From Terasakiispira papahanaumokuakeensis (GTDB lineage: Bacteria > Pseudomonadota > Gammaproteobacteria > Pseudomonadales > Halomonadaceae), in assembly GCF_001709345.1 (NCBI RefSeq), contig NZ_MDTQ01000001.1:908717-972716 (forward strand): a DNA stretch of 64,000 bases. Reading direction: 5' to 3'. The position numbers and the translations under genes were made by a program. Below, piece after piece: positions 29,830 through 37,152 of the stretch; position 1 is the first letter of the stretch; each line of letters opens with the position of its first letter. The notes beneath the pieces were generated by a model that saw only the letters and a list, made by a program, of their open reading frames with translations, ran no database searches and was not told the DNA's origin.

Positions 29830-30551
29830 GTCGATTGAGGTGGCAACCGGTAGGGCTGATTGTTGTTGTATTGATGCTGTGGGCATGCAGTGATGCTCGT
29901 TCATTAGAGGTGGAAAACATGTCTTCAAAACAGGCCGAAGCCCTTCTGGCAGAAGCAATCCAAGAGGGCGATCAAGCACGTATGGAGCAACTGATTCAGG
30001 CTGGCGTTGATGTGAATGCGACGAATAAGGCCGGGACATCGATGCTGATGTGGGCTTTCTTTAGCCAACGCTTGCCCGAGTTTAAGCGCTTATTGGCCGA
30101 AGGGGCTGACCCTACAATTCAGGATGATAATGGGAAGACGGTGATTCATTATGCGGCGGCGCTGAACTCCATCGATTACTTAGAGGTGTTATTGGCCGAG
30201 GGTGTGCCGGTTGATATTGAAAGCGAGTTGGGTGCCACTCCGCTGTTTGAAGCCATTGGGGACAACCCCAGGCGTGTGGATTTATTGTTGCAGCATGGCG
30301 CGGATGTCAATCATCAGGATGTTATGGGCAACACCCCCTTACATATTGCGGCCGCCGTGAATGATTACGACAGCCTGCTGAAACTGCTGCACCGTGGCGC
30401 TGATCCCCGCTTGAAAAATAAGCAAGGGGCCACCTTTCAAAACGCTTTAGCTACAGGCCCGGCCGAAGAGGTTTATACCCAGAAGGGCCAGCAACAACGG
30501 AATACCTTTCGCCAATGGCTGCGCGACCATGATGTTGAGGTGACGTTTTAA
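29826..30551 (+). CDS. Ankyrin-repeat lipoprotein, copy 1 (probable lipase immunity)
   Basis: A 241-residue lipoprotein. It has a hydrophobic signal segment and lipobox LWAC with Cys21; the next residue is Ser, as in lipoproteins sent to the outer membrane. About five ankyrin repeats run through residues 38-205 (for example GVDVNATNKAGTSMLMWAFF, GADVNHQDVMGNTPLHIAAA). Its start overlaps the lipase stop by four bases, so it is translated with the toxin. Periplasmic location, toxin linkage and duplication all point to an immunity role, but this is inferred. Compared with copies 2 and 3 it has a different N-terminus (MSRLRWQP rather than MKWQP) and SELGA in place of NRAGE/NRAGD. Confidence 0.85.
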   Translation: MSRLRWQPVGLIVVVLMLWACSDARSLEVENMSSKQAEALLAEAIQEGDQARMEQLIQAGVDVNATNKAGTSMLMWAFFSQRLPEFKRLLAEGADPTIQDDNGKTVIHYAAALNSIDYLEVLLAEGVPVDIESELGATPLFEAIGDNPRRVDLLLQHGADVNHQDVMGNTPLHIAAAVNDYDSLLKLLHRGADPRLKNKQGATFQNALATGPAEEVYTQKGQQQRNTFRQWLRDHDVEVTF

Positions 30552-30569
30552 TCGTGACCTTTTAATAAC

Positions 30570-30597
30570 CCCACTGTGACCCTAGGGCTATGGTGGG
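30570..30597. terminator. Hairpin after ankyrin copy 1
   Basis: CCCACTGTG (30570-30578) pairs with TATGGTGGG (30589-30597), using several G-U pairs, around an inner CCCTAGGG. The same hairpin follows copies 2 and 3. The original, at 32292-32319, lies between copy 3 and yacG and is probably a bidirectional terminator. Confidence 0.5.
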
Positions 30598-30599
30598 CT

Positions 30600-30664
30600 C
30601 ATGCTTCCCTGTTGTCAGGATCTCGACGATCATGGTTGGGCTCTTGCTCGTTGAGCGCTTTTTC
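30600..30664 (-). pseudogene. Degenerate 3' fragment of yacG (spacer 1)
   Basis: Read on the minus strand, this spacer gives EKALNEQEPNHDRRDPD, which aligns with the tail of the intact YacG ([19 protein letters not shown]). It has no start, no zinc domain and no sign of expression. It is a relic carried along when the ankyrin gene and the adjoining yacG tail were duplicated together. Confidence 0.8.
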
Positions 30665-30693
30665 ACTTGACTGAATCCTGAGGTTATTCCCTG

Positions 30694-31410
30694 ATGAAGT
30701 GGCAACCGGTAGGGCTGATTGTTGTTGTCTTGATGCTGTGGGCATGCAGTGATGCTCGTTCATTAGAGATCGAGAGTATGTCTCCGGAACAGGCCGAAGC
30801 CCTTCTGGCAGAAGCGATTCAAGAGGGCGATCAAGCGCGTATGGAGCAACTCATTCAGGCTGGTGTGGATGTGAATGCGACGAATAAGGCCGGGACATCG
30901 ATGTTGATGTGGGCTTTCTTTAGCCAACGCTTGCCCGAGTTTAAACGCTTATTGGCCGAAGGGGCTGATCCCACAATTCAGGATGATAATGGGAAGACAG
31001 TGATTCATTACGCGGCGGGGTTGAACTCAATCGATTACCTAGAGGTGTTATTGGCCGCTGGCGTACCGGTTGATATTGAAAACCGAGCAGGCGAGACACC
31101 GCTGTTTGAAGCCATTGGGGACAACCCCAGGCGTGTGGATTTATTGCTGCAGCATGGTGCGGATATCAATCATCAGGCGCGGATGGGCAACACCCCCTTA
31201 CATATTGCGGCCGCCGTGAATGATTACGATAGCCTGTTGAAACTGCTGCACCGTGGGGCTGATCCCCGCTTGAAAAATAAGCAAGGGGCGACCTTTCAAT
31301 ACGCTTTGGCCACAGGTCCGGCCGAAGAGGCCTATACCCAGAAGGCTCAGCAACAACGGAATACTTTTCGCCAATGGCTGCGCGACCATGATGTTGAGGT
31401 GACCTTTTAA
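30694..31410 (+). CDS. Ankyrin-repeat lipoprotein, copy 2 (probable lipase immunity)
   Basis: A 238-residue near copy of the preceding gene, with lipobox LWAC (Cys18, then Ser) and the same ankyrin repeats. Differences from copy 1 cluster at about 120-145 (NRAGETP, HGADINHQARMG) plus AAGVPV and FQYALATG. It has its own ribosome site (TGAGG upstream of the ATG) instead of coupling to the lipase gene. The 142-bp spacer before it contains a yacG relic. Diversified immunity copies may protect against related lipase variants. Confidence 0.85.
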   Translation: MKWQPVGLIVVVLMLWACSDARSLEIESMSPEQAEALLAEAIQEGDQARMEQLIQAGVDVNATNKAGTSMLMWAFFSQRLPEFKRLLAEGADPTIQDDNGKTVIHYAAGLNSIDYLEVLLAAGVPVDIENRAGETPLFEAIGDNPRRVDLLLQHGADINHQARMGNTPLHIAAAVNDYDSLLKLLHRGADPRLKNKQGATFQYALATGPAEEAYTQKAQQQRNTFRQWLRDHDVEVTF

Positions 31411-31414
31411 TAAC

Positions 31415-31442
31415 CCCACTGTGACCCTAGGGCTATGGTGGG
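31415..31442. terminator. Hairpin after ankyrin copy 2
   Basis: Same stem as after copy 1: CCCACTGTG at 31415-31423 pairs with TATGGTGGG at 31434-31442. Confidence 0.5.
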
Positions 31443-31443
31443 C

Positions 31444-31510
31444 TCTCGCTTCTCTGTCGCCAGGGTCTCGGCGATCACGGTTGGGCTCTTGCTTGTTGAG
31501 CGCTTTTTCA
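31444..31510 (-). pseudogene. Degenerate 3' fragment of yacG (spacer 2)
   Basis: The minus strand reads EKALNKQEPNRDRRDPGD, again matching the YacG tail. The match ends, as in spacer 1, close to the GCGCTTTTTC at 31500-31509, which marks the duplication junction. It is non-functional on this evidence. Confidence 0.8.
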
Positions 31511-31538
31511 CTTTGCTGAATCCGGAGGTTATTCCCTG

Positions 31539-32255
31539 ATGAAGTGGCAACCGGTAGGGCTGATTGTTGTTGTCTTGATGCTGTGGGCATGCAGTGATGC
31601 TCGTTCATTAGAGATCGAGAGTATGTCTCCGGAACAGGCCGAAGCCCTTCTGGCAGAAGCAATCCAAGAGGGCGATCAAGCACGTATGGAGCAACTGATT
31701 AAGGCCGGCGTGGATGTGAATGCGACGAATAAGGCCGGGACATCGATGTTGATGTGGGCTTTCTTTAGCCAACGCTTGCCCGAGTTTAAACGCTTATTGG
31801 CCGAAGGGGCTGACCCCACAATTCAGGATGATGATGGGGAGACGGTGGTCCATTACGCGGCGGGGTTAAACTCCATCGATTACTTAGAGGTATTATTGGC
31901 CGAGGGTGTGCCGGTTGATATTGAAAACCGAGCAGGCGACACACCGCTGTTTGAAGCCATTGGCAGCGGCCGCGAACGTGTGGATTTATTGCTGCAGCAT
32001 GGCGCGGATGTCAATCATCAGGCGCGGATGGGCAACACGCCCTTACATGTCGCGGCTGCCGTGAATGACTACGACAGTCTGTTGAAACTGCTGCACCGTG
32101 GGGCTGATCCCCGCTTGAAAAATAAGCGAGGGGCCACCTTTCAAAACGCTTTAACCTCAGGCCTAGCTGAAGAGGACTATACCCAAAAGGCCCAGCAACA
32201 ACGGAATACCTTTCGCCAATGGCTACGCGACCATGATGTTGAGGTGACGTTTTAA
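31539..32255 (+). CDS. Ankyrin-repeat lipoprotein, copy 3 (probable lipase immunity)
   Basis: A 238-residue third copy, with the same signal peptide and lipobox (Cys18) as copy 2. It is distinguished by DDDGETVVHYAAG, NRAGDTP and IGSGRERVDLL where copies 1 and 2 have IGDNPRRVDLL. It ends in the same RDHDVEVTF. It sits next to and converges on intact yacG, which suggests it occupies the ancestral position. Spacing from copy 2 is 128 bp. Confidence 0.85.
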   Translation: MKWQPVGLIVVVLMLWACSDARSLEIESMSPEQAEALLAEAIQEGDQARMEQLIKAGVDVNATNKAGTSMLMWAFFSQRLPEFKRLLAEGADPTIQDDDGETVVHYAAGLNSIDYLEVLLAEGVPVDIENRAGDTPLFEAIGSGRERVDLLLQHGADVNHQARMGNTPLHVAAAVNDYDSLLKLLHRGADPRLKNKRGATFQNALTSGLAEEDYTQKAQQQRNTFRQWLRDHDVEVTF

Positions 32256-32285
32256 TCGTGACTTTTTAACCGTGGCTTTTGATCG
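32244..32285. repeat. Three 14-bp tandem units at the end of ankyrin copy 3
   Basis: Units are GTGACGTTTTAATC, GTGACTTTTTAACC and GTGGCTTTTGATCG, contiguous and overlapping the stop codon. The same unit is present twice after copy 1 (from 30544) and once after copy 2. Confidence 0.75.
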
Positions 32286-32291
32286 CTCCGC

Positions 32292-32319
32292 CCCGCCGTG
32301 GCCCTAGGGGCATGGTGGG
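32292..32319. terminator. Probable bidirectional terminator between ankyrin copy 3 and yacG
   Basis: CCCGCCGTG (32292-32300) pairs with CATGGTGGG (32311-32319), allowing G-U pairs, around CCCTAGGG. It is followed on the plus strand by CTTATTCTTCC. It lies exactly between two convergent genes. Confidence 0.55.
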
Positions 32320-32320
32320 C

Positions 32321-32542
32321 TTATTCTTCCCAGTCGTCAGGATCTTTGCGATAACTGTTGGGGTCTTGCTCATCAAGCGCTTTTTCTCCGGGGATGCGGT
32401 GATCTTCCGCCGCCCAAGCGCCCAGGTCGATCATGCGACAACGCTCACTACAAAAAGGGCGGTTGGGGTTGTCTGTCGTCCAAGCAATGGATTGACGGCA
32501 GGTGGGACAGGCCACCAGTCGGGTGGTTGTGGCTTCAGGCAT
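32321..32542 (-). CDS. yacG: DNA gyrase inhibitor YacG
   Basis: A small zinc-finger protein of 73 residues that in E. coli binds GyrB and inhibits gyrase. The zinc site is ACPTCRQ with [14 protein letters not shown], the usual four cysteines. The ATG at 32542 has GGAG six bases upstream; a GTG at 32554 is a less likely start. The acidic C-terminal tail ([17 protein letters not shown], then [11 protein letters not shown]) is the part whose degenerate copies appear in the ankyrin spacers. It precedes coaE's 3' side on the same strand, and zapD, often beside yacG, is missing. Confidence 0.93.
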   Translation of the reverse strand: MPEATTTRLVACPTCRQSIAWTTDNPNRPFCSERCRMIDLGAWAAEDHRIPGEKALDEQDPNSYRKDPDDWEE

Positions 32543-32581
32543 GGGGTGCTCCACAGGTGAGAGGGTCTACAGGCGGTTTGT

Positions 32582-33175
32582 CTAAGCTGATCGGGCCTGC
32601 AAGTAGTGTTGATGAAGTTGTTCAACCTGTGCTTCAAGTTGATTTAAATTCCCTTGATTATCAATGACATCATCTGCTTTGGCCAGTCGTGTGGCGCGAT
32701 CGCACTGGGAGGCCATAATACGATCGACTTGGGCCTGGGTGTTGCCATCTCGTTGTATGGTGCGCGACCGTTGGAGCGCCTCGGGGACATCAACGACGAT
32801 AATGCGGTCGACCAGTTTATCCTGACCCGACTCAATGAGTAAGGGGGAGGCTAATAAAGTGTAAGCGGAGCGACTGTCTTGCAGGGCTTGCAAAATTGCT
32901 TCCCGGACTCGAGGGTGCGTTTGCGACTCAAGCCATTGTCGTGCTTCGGGATCATTAAAGACACGTTGTCTTAACGCCGCACGATCAATGACCCCTGCCG
33001 CCGCTGCAATACTTTGGCCAAAGTGTGCAATCACGTGTTGGCTCAAGGGCGTACCGGGGGCTAATAGACCTCGAGCGATGACATCGGCATCGACCACGGT
33101 AATGCCGCGCGCAGCAAATGCATCGCTCGCAGCGGTTTTACCACTGCCAATGCCGCCGGTGAGGCCTACAATCAT
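32582..33175 (-). CDS. coaE: Dephospho-CoA kinase
   Basis: A 197-residue enzyme for the last step of coenzyme A synthesis (dephospho-CoA to CoA). The P-loop is GLTGGIGSGKT at residues 4-14, followed by VVDADVIAR and LLASPLLIESG. Length is normal. It lies in the pilB-pilC-coaE-yacG order, but pilD, normally just upstream, is absent; a tandem repeat fills part of the gap. It lies 39 bp before yacG on the same strand. Confidence 0.96.
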   Translation of the reverse strand: MIVGLTGGIGSGKTAASDAFAARGITVVDADVIARGLLAPGTPLSQHVIAHFGQSIAAAAGVIDRAALRQRVFNDPEARQWLESQTHPRVREAILQALQDSRSAYTLLASPLLIESGQDKLVDRIIVVDVPEALQRSRTIQRDGNTQAQVDRIMASQCDRATRLAKADDVIDNQGNLNQLEAQVEQLHQHYLQARSA

Positions 33176-33191
33176 GCGCTTTCCCCTTGTT

Positions 33192-33266
33192 TTATCGCCC
33201 TATGAGTCATCGCTCTATTAGTCATCGCCCTATGAATCATCCCCATATGAGTCATGGCGCTATTGA
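33192..33266. repeat. Five contiguous 15-bp repeats between pilC and coaE
   Basis: Units start at 33192, 33207, 33222, 33237 and 33252; for example TCATCGCCCTATGAA and TCATCGCTCTATTAG. The copies are imperfect. No spacers separate them, so this is not a CRISPR. They occupy the place where pilD is usually found. Confidence 0.85.
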
Positions 33267-33374
33267 TATTGATCGCCGTTCAATCGGTTGTACCGATGGA
33301 GTTTCCTAGTCTTACGACCACAATGGCGACGTTCAATAGCCCACCGTGCGCATTAAAAACGAATTGGCGGCAGA

Positions 33375-34547
33375 TTAAAATAGCGTGCCTAGCTGAAAGA
33401 GTGGCATATAGATCGCGAGTATCATTGTCCCCACTAGGATCGCCAATAAGACCAGGGTGATCGGTTCCAATAGCGTGAGCCATTGCTGGACGCGATGATT
33501 CAGGGCGCTTTCATAATCCTCTGCGGCTTTATTGAGCATTTTGGGCAGGGTGCCAGTTTGTTCCCCCATTTGAATCATATCCAGCATTAAAGGAGGCAGA
33601 ATGCCTGCCTCTGACAGGCTGTGATGCAGCGATTGTCCGGCTTGGAGTGATTGTGTAATGAACGGCCACTGGCATCGCCAAAGCGGTTGATCAGCAATAC
33701 CGATGGCGTTGTCCAAGGCCTTTAACAGCGGAAGTCCTGAGTCGAGCAAGATGGCCAAAGTATGGGCGAAGCGTACCCATGCGGCTTGTTGTCGTAATGA
33801 GTGAATCAACGGCCAAGGGCGGCGACGACCGAGATAACCCCCGCCCGCGATGATCAGCACGAGGTATCCTCCCCATTCTCTGACCCAGTGGGCACACTGG
33901 AATAAGGTCTCCGTTAATGGGGGGAGTGGTGCTTCTAGCTGCATAAACAGTTGCTCAAAGCGCGGCATCAGCCCCAGCAGCAATCCCAGCATCACAAGAG
34001 CACCGACGCTGATGATACATAAAGGATAAAGCAGTGCCTGTTGCAGCCTTTGGCGAAGCTGCTGTTGTTTGGCTTGGTGCTGTGATATCCGTGTGAGCAT
34101 CAAAGGCAGTTGTCCGGAGGCTTCTCCTGCATTGATCAATGCTTGGTAAAGCCCGCCGAAGTATAAGGAGAAAGGCGTCAATGCTTGGCTGAGGGTGTGA
34201 CCTTGTTGAACCTCGCCTAGGACTTGACTGAGCAATTGGCGTAAAGGCGGTTGGGTTTGGCGTTGAATCGTGATTTCCAGGGCCTGGCCCAGCGGTAAAC
34301 CCGCCTGAAGCAAGGTGCCTAAGTGGCGTGTTGTCCAGTGTAAGGTGGCGGGTTTGATCCGTGATCGCCATGGCGGCTCGCGGTAAACTGTTTTGGGTTG
34401 TAACCCTTGCGCCTGCAAGTATTGTTTAACGTGTGTGGCACTCTGGGCCCAATAGTGACCTCGGCAAGCGGCTCCATGATTGAAGTGGGCTTGCCAATAA
34501 AATAGGCGAGTGTTTGGGCTTGTCGTTGTCGTCGATGTGATGTTCAT
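33375..34547 (-). CDS. pilC: Type IV pilus inner-membrane platform protein PilC
   Basis: A 390-residue polytopic protein of the GspF/PilC family that connects the PilB motor to pilin assembly. Two T2SSF domains (about 70-190 and 270-390) each hold a helical cytoplasmic part and a membrane segment; VLGEVQQGHTLSQAL and MIQMGEQTGTLPKMLNKAAE are typical. Its start overlaps the pilB stop region, so the two are co-translated. A long Gln/His-rich first 60 residues is slightly unusual. Confidence 0.95.
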   Translation of the reverse strand: MNITSTTTTSPNTRLFYWQAHFNHGAACRGHYWAQSATHVKQYLQAQGLQPKTVYREPPWRSRIKPATLHWTTRHLGTLLQAGLPLGQALEITIQRQTQPPLRQLLSQVLGEVQQGHTLSQALTPFSLYFGGLYQALINAGEASGQLPLMLTRISQHQAKQQQLRQRLQQALLYPLCIISVGALVMLGLLLGLMPRFEQLFMQLEAPLPPLTETLFQCAHWVREWGGYLVLIIAGGGYLGRRRPWPLIHSLRQQAAWVRFAHTLAILLDSGLPLLKALDNAIGIADQPLWRCQWPFITQSLQAGQSLHHSLSEAGILPPLMLDMIQMGEQTGTLPKMLNKAAEDYESALNHRVQQWLTLLEPITLVLLAILVGTMILAIYMPLFQLGTLF

Positions 34548-36244
34548 CAGACTGGCACCACTCGATCGATTTCCGCTAGGCTGGTCAACCCTGCTATGAC
34601 CTGTTGCAACCCTTGATAGCGTAAAGGCTTCGTCTCGTGTTCGTTCAGTTGAGCCTCCAGTGCCGCCGGGGATGCATCATTGAGGATTAAGGCCCGCAGT
34701 TCGGGTGTCATGGGGGCAAGATGATAAAGCCCTAAGCGCCCCTGATAGCCGCCATAGCATTGCGGGCATCCCTGAGCTTTGTAAATGATCTTGGGAGGGG
34801 CTTGCTCCGGCAGATATTCACGCCATTGGGGCGTCGGCGTTACCGGTTGGCGGCAGGCCTGACACAGGCGTCGTACCAGCCGTTGTGCCATCAGCAGCTG
34901 TAAGCTACTGGCCAGCTGTTCCCCCTCAAGGTGCCAATGCCTGAGTCTTAATAAGGTTTCGGCAATGGCACCTGTGTGCAACGTTGAGAGTACCAGGTGT
35001 CCGGTTTGGGCGGCGCGAATCGCCATTTCTGCCGTTTCCTGGTCACGCATTTCGCCAATCATGATGACATCGGGATCTTGTCGTAAGAAAGCGCGTAGGG
35101 CTTGGGCAAAGGTAAAGCCAATTTGAGGCTGAAGGCTGACTTGGCTCACCCCGGTGAGATGCACTTCAATGGGGTCTTCAGCGGTGACTAGGTGGCGCTC
35201 TGGCTGATTCAGGTATTGTAAGGCGCTATATAGCGTTGTGCTTTTACCGCTTCCTGTGGGGCCTGTGACCAGGATGAGGCCTTGCGGTTGATCTAGCGCC
35301 TGCTTGAGTTGTGTATATTGCGTCGAGGTCATGCCCAGCTGAGAGAGAGCATCCTGATGTAAGGCCAGATGGTTTGCGGTTGTGCCCAGTAGCCTGAGAA
35401 CCAGATGTTCCCCCCAGGGCGTCGGCAATGTACTGATGCGCATGTCAGTTGCGGCATGATGATCTTTGAAATGCATTTGACCATCTTGCGGACGTCGAGT
35501 CTCGGCGATATCCAACTGGGCCATGATCTTGATCCGGTTAATCCATCGCGTCAGCGTGTCTCGATCCAGCATCTGCCATTCGTGGAGTTGTCCATCGATA
35601 CGTAAGCGAACCCGGCAGTGGTTTTGATAGGGCTCCAAATGAATGTCTGAAGCCTGATGCCAGCAGGCTTCGGCCAATAAATGGTTGAGTTCTGCCTCTG
35701 GCGCTATCGGTTGCTGAGTTGTTCGATCTTGTCGCGGGGCTATCGAATCGATGGTCGCGCTGCTGTTGACATGTAATTTTAACGTGGCCTCAAGGCGTGA
35801 GGCGGGCACCATGACGGGTCGAATATCGACGCCAAGTTGGAAACGCAATGACTCCAGGATGGCCAGTTGGTGGGTCGATTTGATGCCAATCGTCAATTGT
35901 TCCGCTGTTCGCTGCAGTGGCACCACATGATGCTGAAGTGCCCAGCCCGCCGGTAAGTCAGTAATATCCGGTAAATGAGGGGGTAAGGTGTCTAGTGCGT
36001 CATAAGGCAGGGCATAGGCTTTGGCGGCGGCTTGTGCCAATTGCTGCTCATTTAATGGGGTATGTCGTTGTAACCAGTCCATTAGTGGCACACGTTGCTG
36101 GTGCGCCTGTTGAACCGCTTGTTGGCAGTCTTCTAATGAAAGCTGACCAGACTGCCATAGCTGATGGGCCAAAGGGGCTTGAGCTAAGGGTGAGCCGGTA
36201 TGGGATTGGTGTTCTAGGGTGATCGCTGCGGGTAAATAACTCAT
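34547..36244 (-). CDS. pilB: Type IV pilus assembly ATPase PilB
   Basis: The hexameric ATPase that powers pilus extension, 565 residues from the ATG at 36244, which has AAAGGA upstream; a longer frame to 36367 has no ribosome site. The N-terminal MshEN-like domain is followed by Walker A GPTGSGKSTTLYSAL, the Asp box, Walker B DPDVIMIGEMRDQETAEMA and the His box HLVLSTLHT. Two zinc-type cysteine pairs are present (CQACRQ and CPQCYGG). It is divergent from the pilin gene and co-translated with pilC. Confidence 0.96.
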   Translation of the reverse strand: MSYLPAAITLEHQSHTGSPLAQAPLAHQLWQSGQLSLEDCQQAVQQAHQQRVPLMDWLQRHTPLNEQQLAQAAAKAYALPYDALDTLPPHLPDITDLPAGWALQHHVVPLQRTAEQLTIGIKSTHQLAILESLRFQLGVDIRPVMVPASRLEATLKLHVNSSATIDSIAPRQDRTTQQPIAPEAELNHLLAEACWHQASDIHLEPYQNHCRVRLRIDGQLHEWQMLDRDTLTRWINRIKIMAQLDIAETRRPQDGQMHFKDHHAATDMRISTLPTPWGEHLVLRLLGTTANHLALHQDALSQLGMTSTQYTQLKQALDQPQGLILVTGPTGSGKSTTLYSALQYLNQPERHLVTAEDPIEVHLTGVSQVSLQPQIGFTFAQALRAFLRQDPDVIMIGEMRDQETAEMAIRAAQTGHLVLSTLHTGAIAETLLRLRHWHLEGEQLASSLQLLMAQRLVRRLCQACRQPVTPTPQWREYLPEQAPPKIIYKAQGCPQCYGGYQGRLGLYHLAPMTPELRALILNDASPAALEAQLNEHETKPLRYQGLQQVIAGLTSLAEIDRVVPV

Positions 36245-36313
36245 CGCAAAGCATCCTTTCTTTGAGATGAATGAAGTCGGTGGCTCGCGATGACTGATCA
36301 CGATGCCTCGTTG

Positions 36314-36363
36314 TCTTGGTATATGAATCGTTTTGGTGTGTGAATCGTCTTGCTGTATGAATA
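36314..36363. repeat. Three 17-bp tandem units upstream of pilB
   Basis: Units TCTTGGTATATGAATCG, TTTTGGTGTGTGAATCG and TCTTGCTGTATGAATA follow each other. They lie 70-120 bp upstream of the pilB start codon. Confidence 0.7.
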
Positions 36364-36510
36364 ACATGAATTATGAGGGAGATAAGTATCCATTAAGCAT
36401 TGATTTAAGTGTTTTAAGTAAATGAACAATCGTCATTTTTTGAGTTTCTTAATGAGTTTATTCAATCTGTTTTTATTGCAATGACATGCATTGTGTTTCA
36501 AATGATGCAG

Positions 36511-36526
36511 TGGCATTAGTGAGGCT
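36511..36526 (+). promoter_or_regulatory. pilA: Possible sigma-54 promoter of pilin gene
   Basis: TGGCATTAGTGAGGCT keeps the GG and GC dinucleotides at the -24/-12 spacing and TGGCA of the -24 box, but lacks the TT before GC. Pilin genes of pseudomonads use sigma-54 with PilR. The implied leader is short but would include the GGGAGG ribosome site. Confidence 0.3.
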
Positions 36527-36553
36527 TTCGGACCGTTAATCAGGGAGGATGAC

Positions 36554-37021
36554 ATGCCGAAAGCCAAAGGATTTACATTGATTGAACTCATGGTGGTGAT
36601 GGTCATTATTGGCGTATTAGCCTCAATCGCCATGCCGCAATATCAGGATTATATTGGTCGAGCGCAAGCGGCTGAAGCCATTACGGCAACGGCCGGACTA
36701 CGTGCTGAACTGGCGCTTTATCATGCCGAAAACGGCAGCTTTCAGGGATATGCAGATCAAGCGGGTGTGTTAGCGCCTCAGGCGGCTTTATTACAGGGGC
36801 AATATATTGCGGCAGGTGGGGTCACGCTATTAGGTGATCAAACCGGTGGATTTCAAATCATGTTCAATCGTGGTGTTCATCAAGGGCTCGGTTTAATTAT
36901 GCAGCCTTTAATTAATGGGCAATTAGCCAGTGGCCAGCAAGTGGGGCAATTATCGGGTTGGCGATGCCAGGGGCAAGGTTTGGCACCGCGTTTTTTACCG
37001 TCAGCGTGTCAGCAGCCTTAA
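36554..37021 (+). CDS. pilA: Type IV major pilin
   Basis: A 155-residue prepilin. The short leader MPKAKG is followed by [20 protein letters not shown]; the prepilin peptidase would cut before Phe7, and Glu at mature position 5 is present. A C-terminal disulfide loop is suggested by the cysteines in WRCQG and PSACQQP. A GGGAGG ribosome site precedes the ATG. It diverges from pilB. The prepilin peptidase gene pilD, needed for its processing, is not in the window. Confidence 0.95.
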   Translation: MPKAKGFTLIELMVVMVIIGVLASIAMPQYQDYIGRAQAAEAITATAGLRAELALYHAENGSFQGYADQAGVLAPQAALLQGQYIAAGGVTLLGDQTGGFQIMFNRGVHQGLGLIMQPLINGQLASGQQVGQLSGWRCQGQGLAPRFLPSACQQP

Positions 37022-37152
37022 CGCCGTTGTTAAATGTGGTGCGCAATGACCTTTTGGACGAGGGACACAGCGGCTTCTCTATGCCATGCTAAGACTTCAA
37101 TATTGCGGTGCAGTGCATCACGAATAGGGTCATGACGAGGTCAGGAGGCATT

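Larger units (their letters stand above)
36245..36553. other. Divergent pilB/pilA control region
   Basis: About 310 bp. It includes three 17-bp units at 36314-36363 (listed separately), an AT-rich stretch around 36360-36480 and a possible sigma-54 site near pilA. No gene is seen. Confidence 0.5.

Noticed and set aside
31198..31683. 161-codon minus-strand frame across ankyrin copies 2 and 3
   Set aside because: Only its middle part has meaning, as the yacG relic in spacer 2; the rest is antisense of the ankyrin genes.
26111..32330. Prophage or insertion sequence as carrier of the vgrG module
   Set aside because: No integrase, transposase, terminal inverted repeat or tRNA attachment site is visible; the VgrG similarity to phage spikes is shared by all T6SS.
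33192..33266. Possible CRISPR array
   Set aside because: The 15-bp units are contiguous, imperfect and lack spacers; no cas gene is nearby.
37108..37152. Longer N-terminus for phosphoenolpyruvate carboxylase
   Set aside because: The AGGAGG site at 37143-37148 lies inside the extension and the family N-terminus matches the ATG at 37153.
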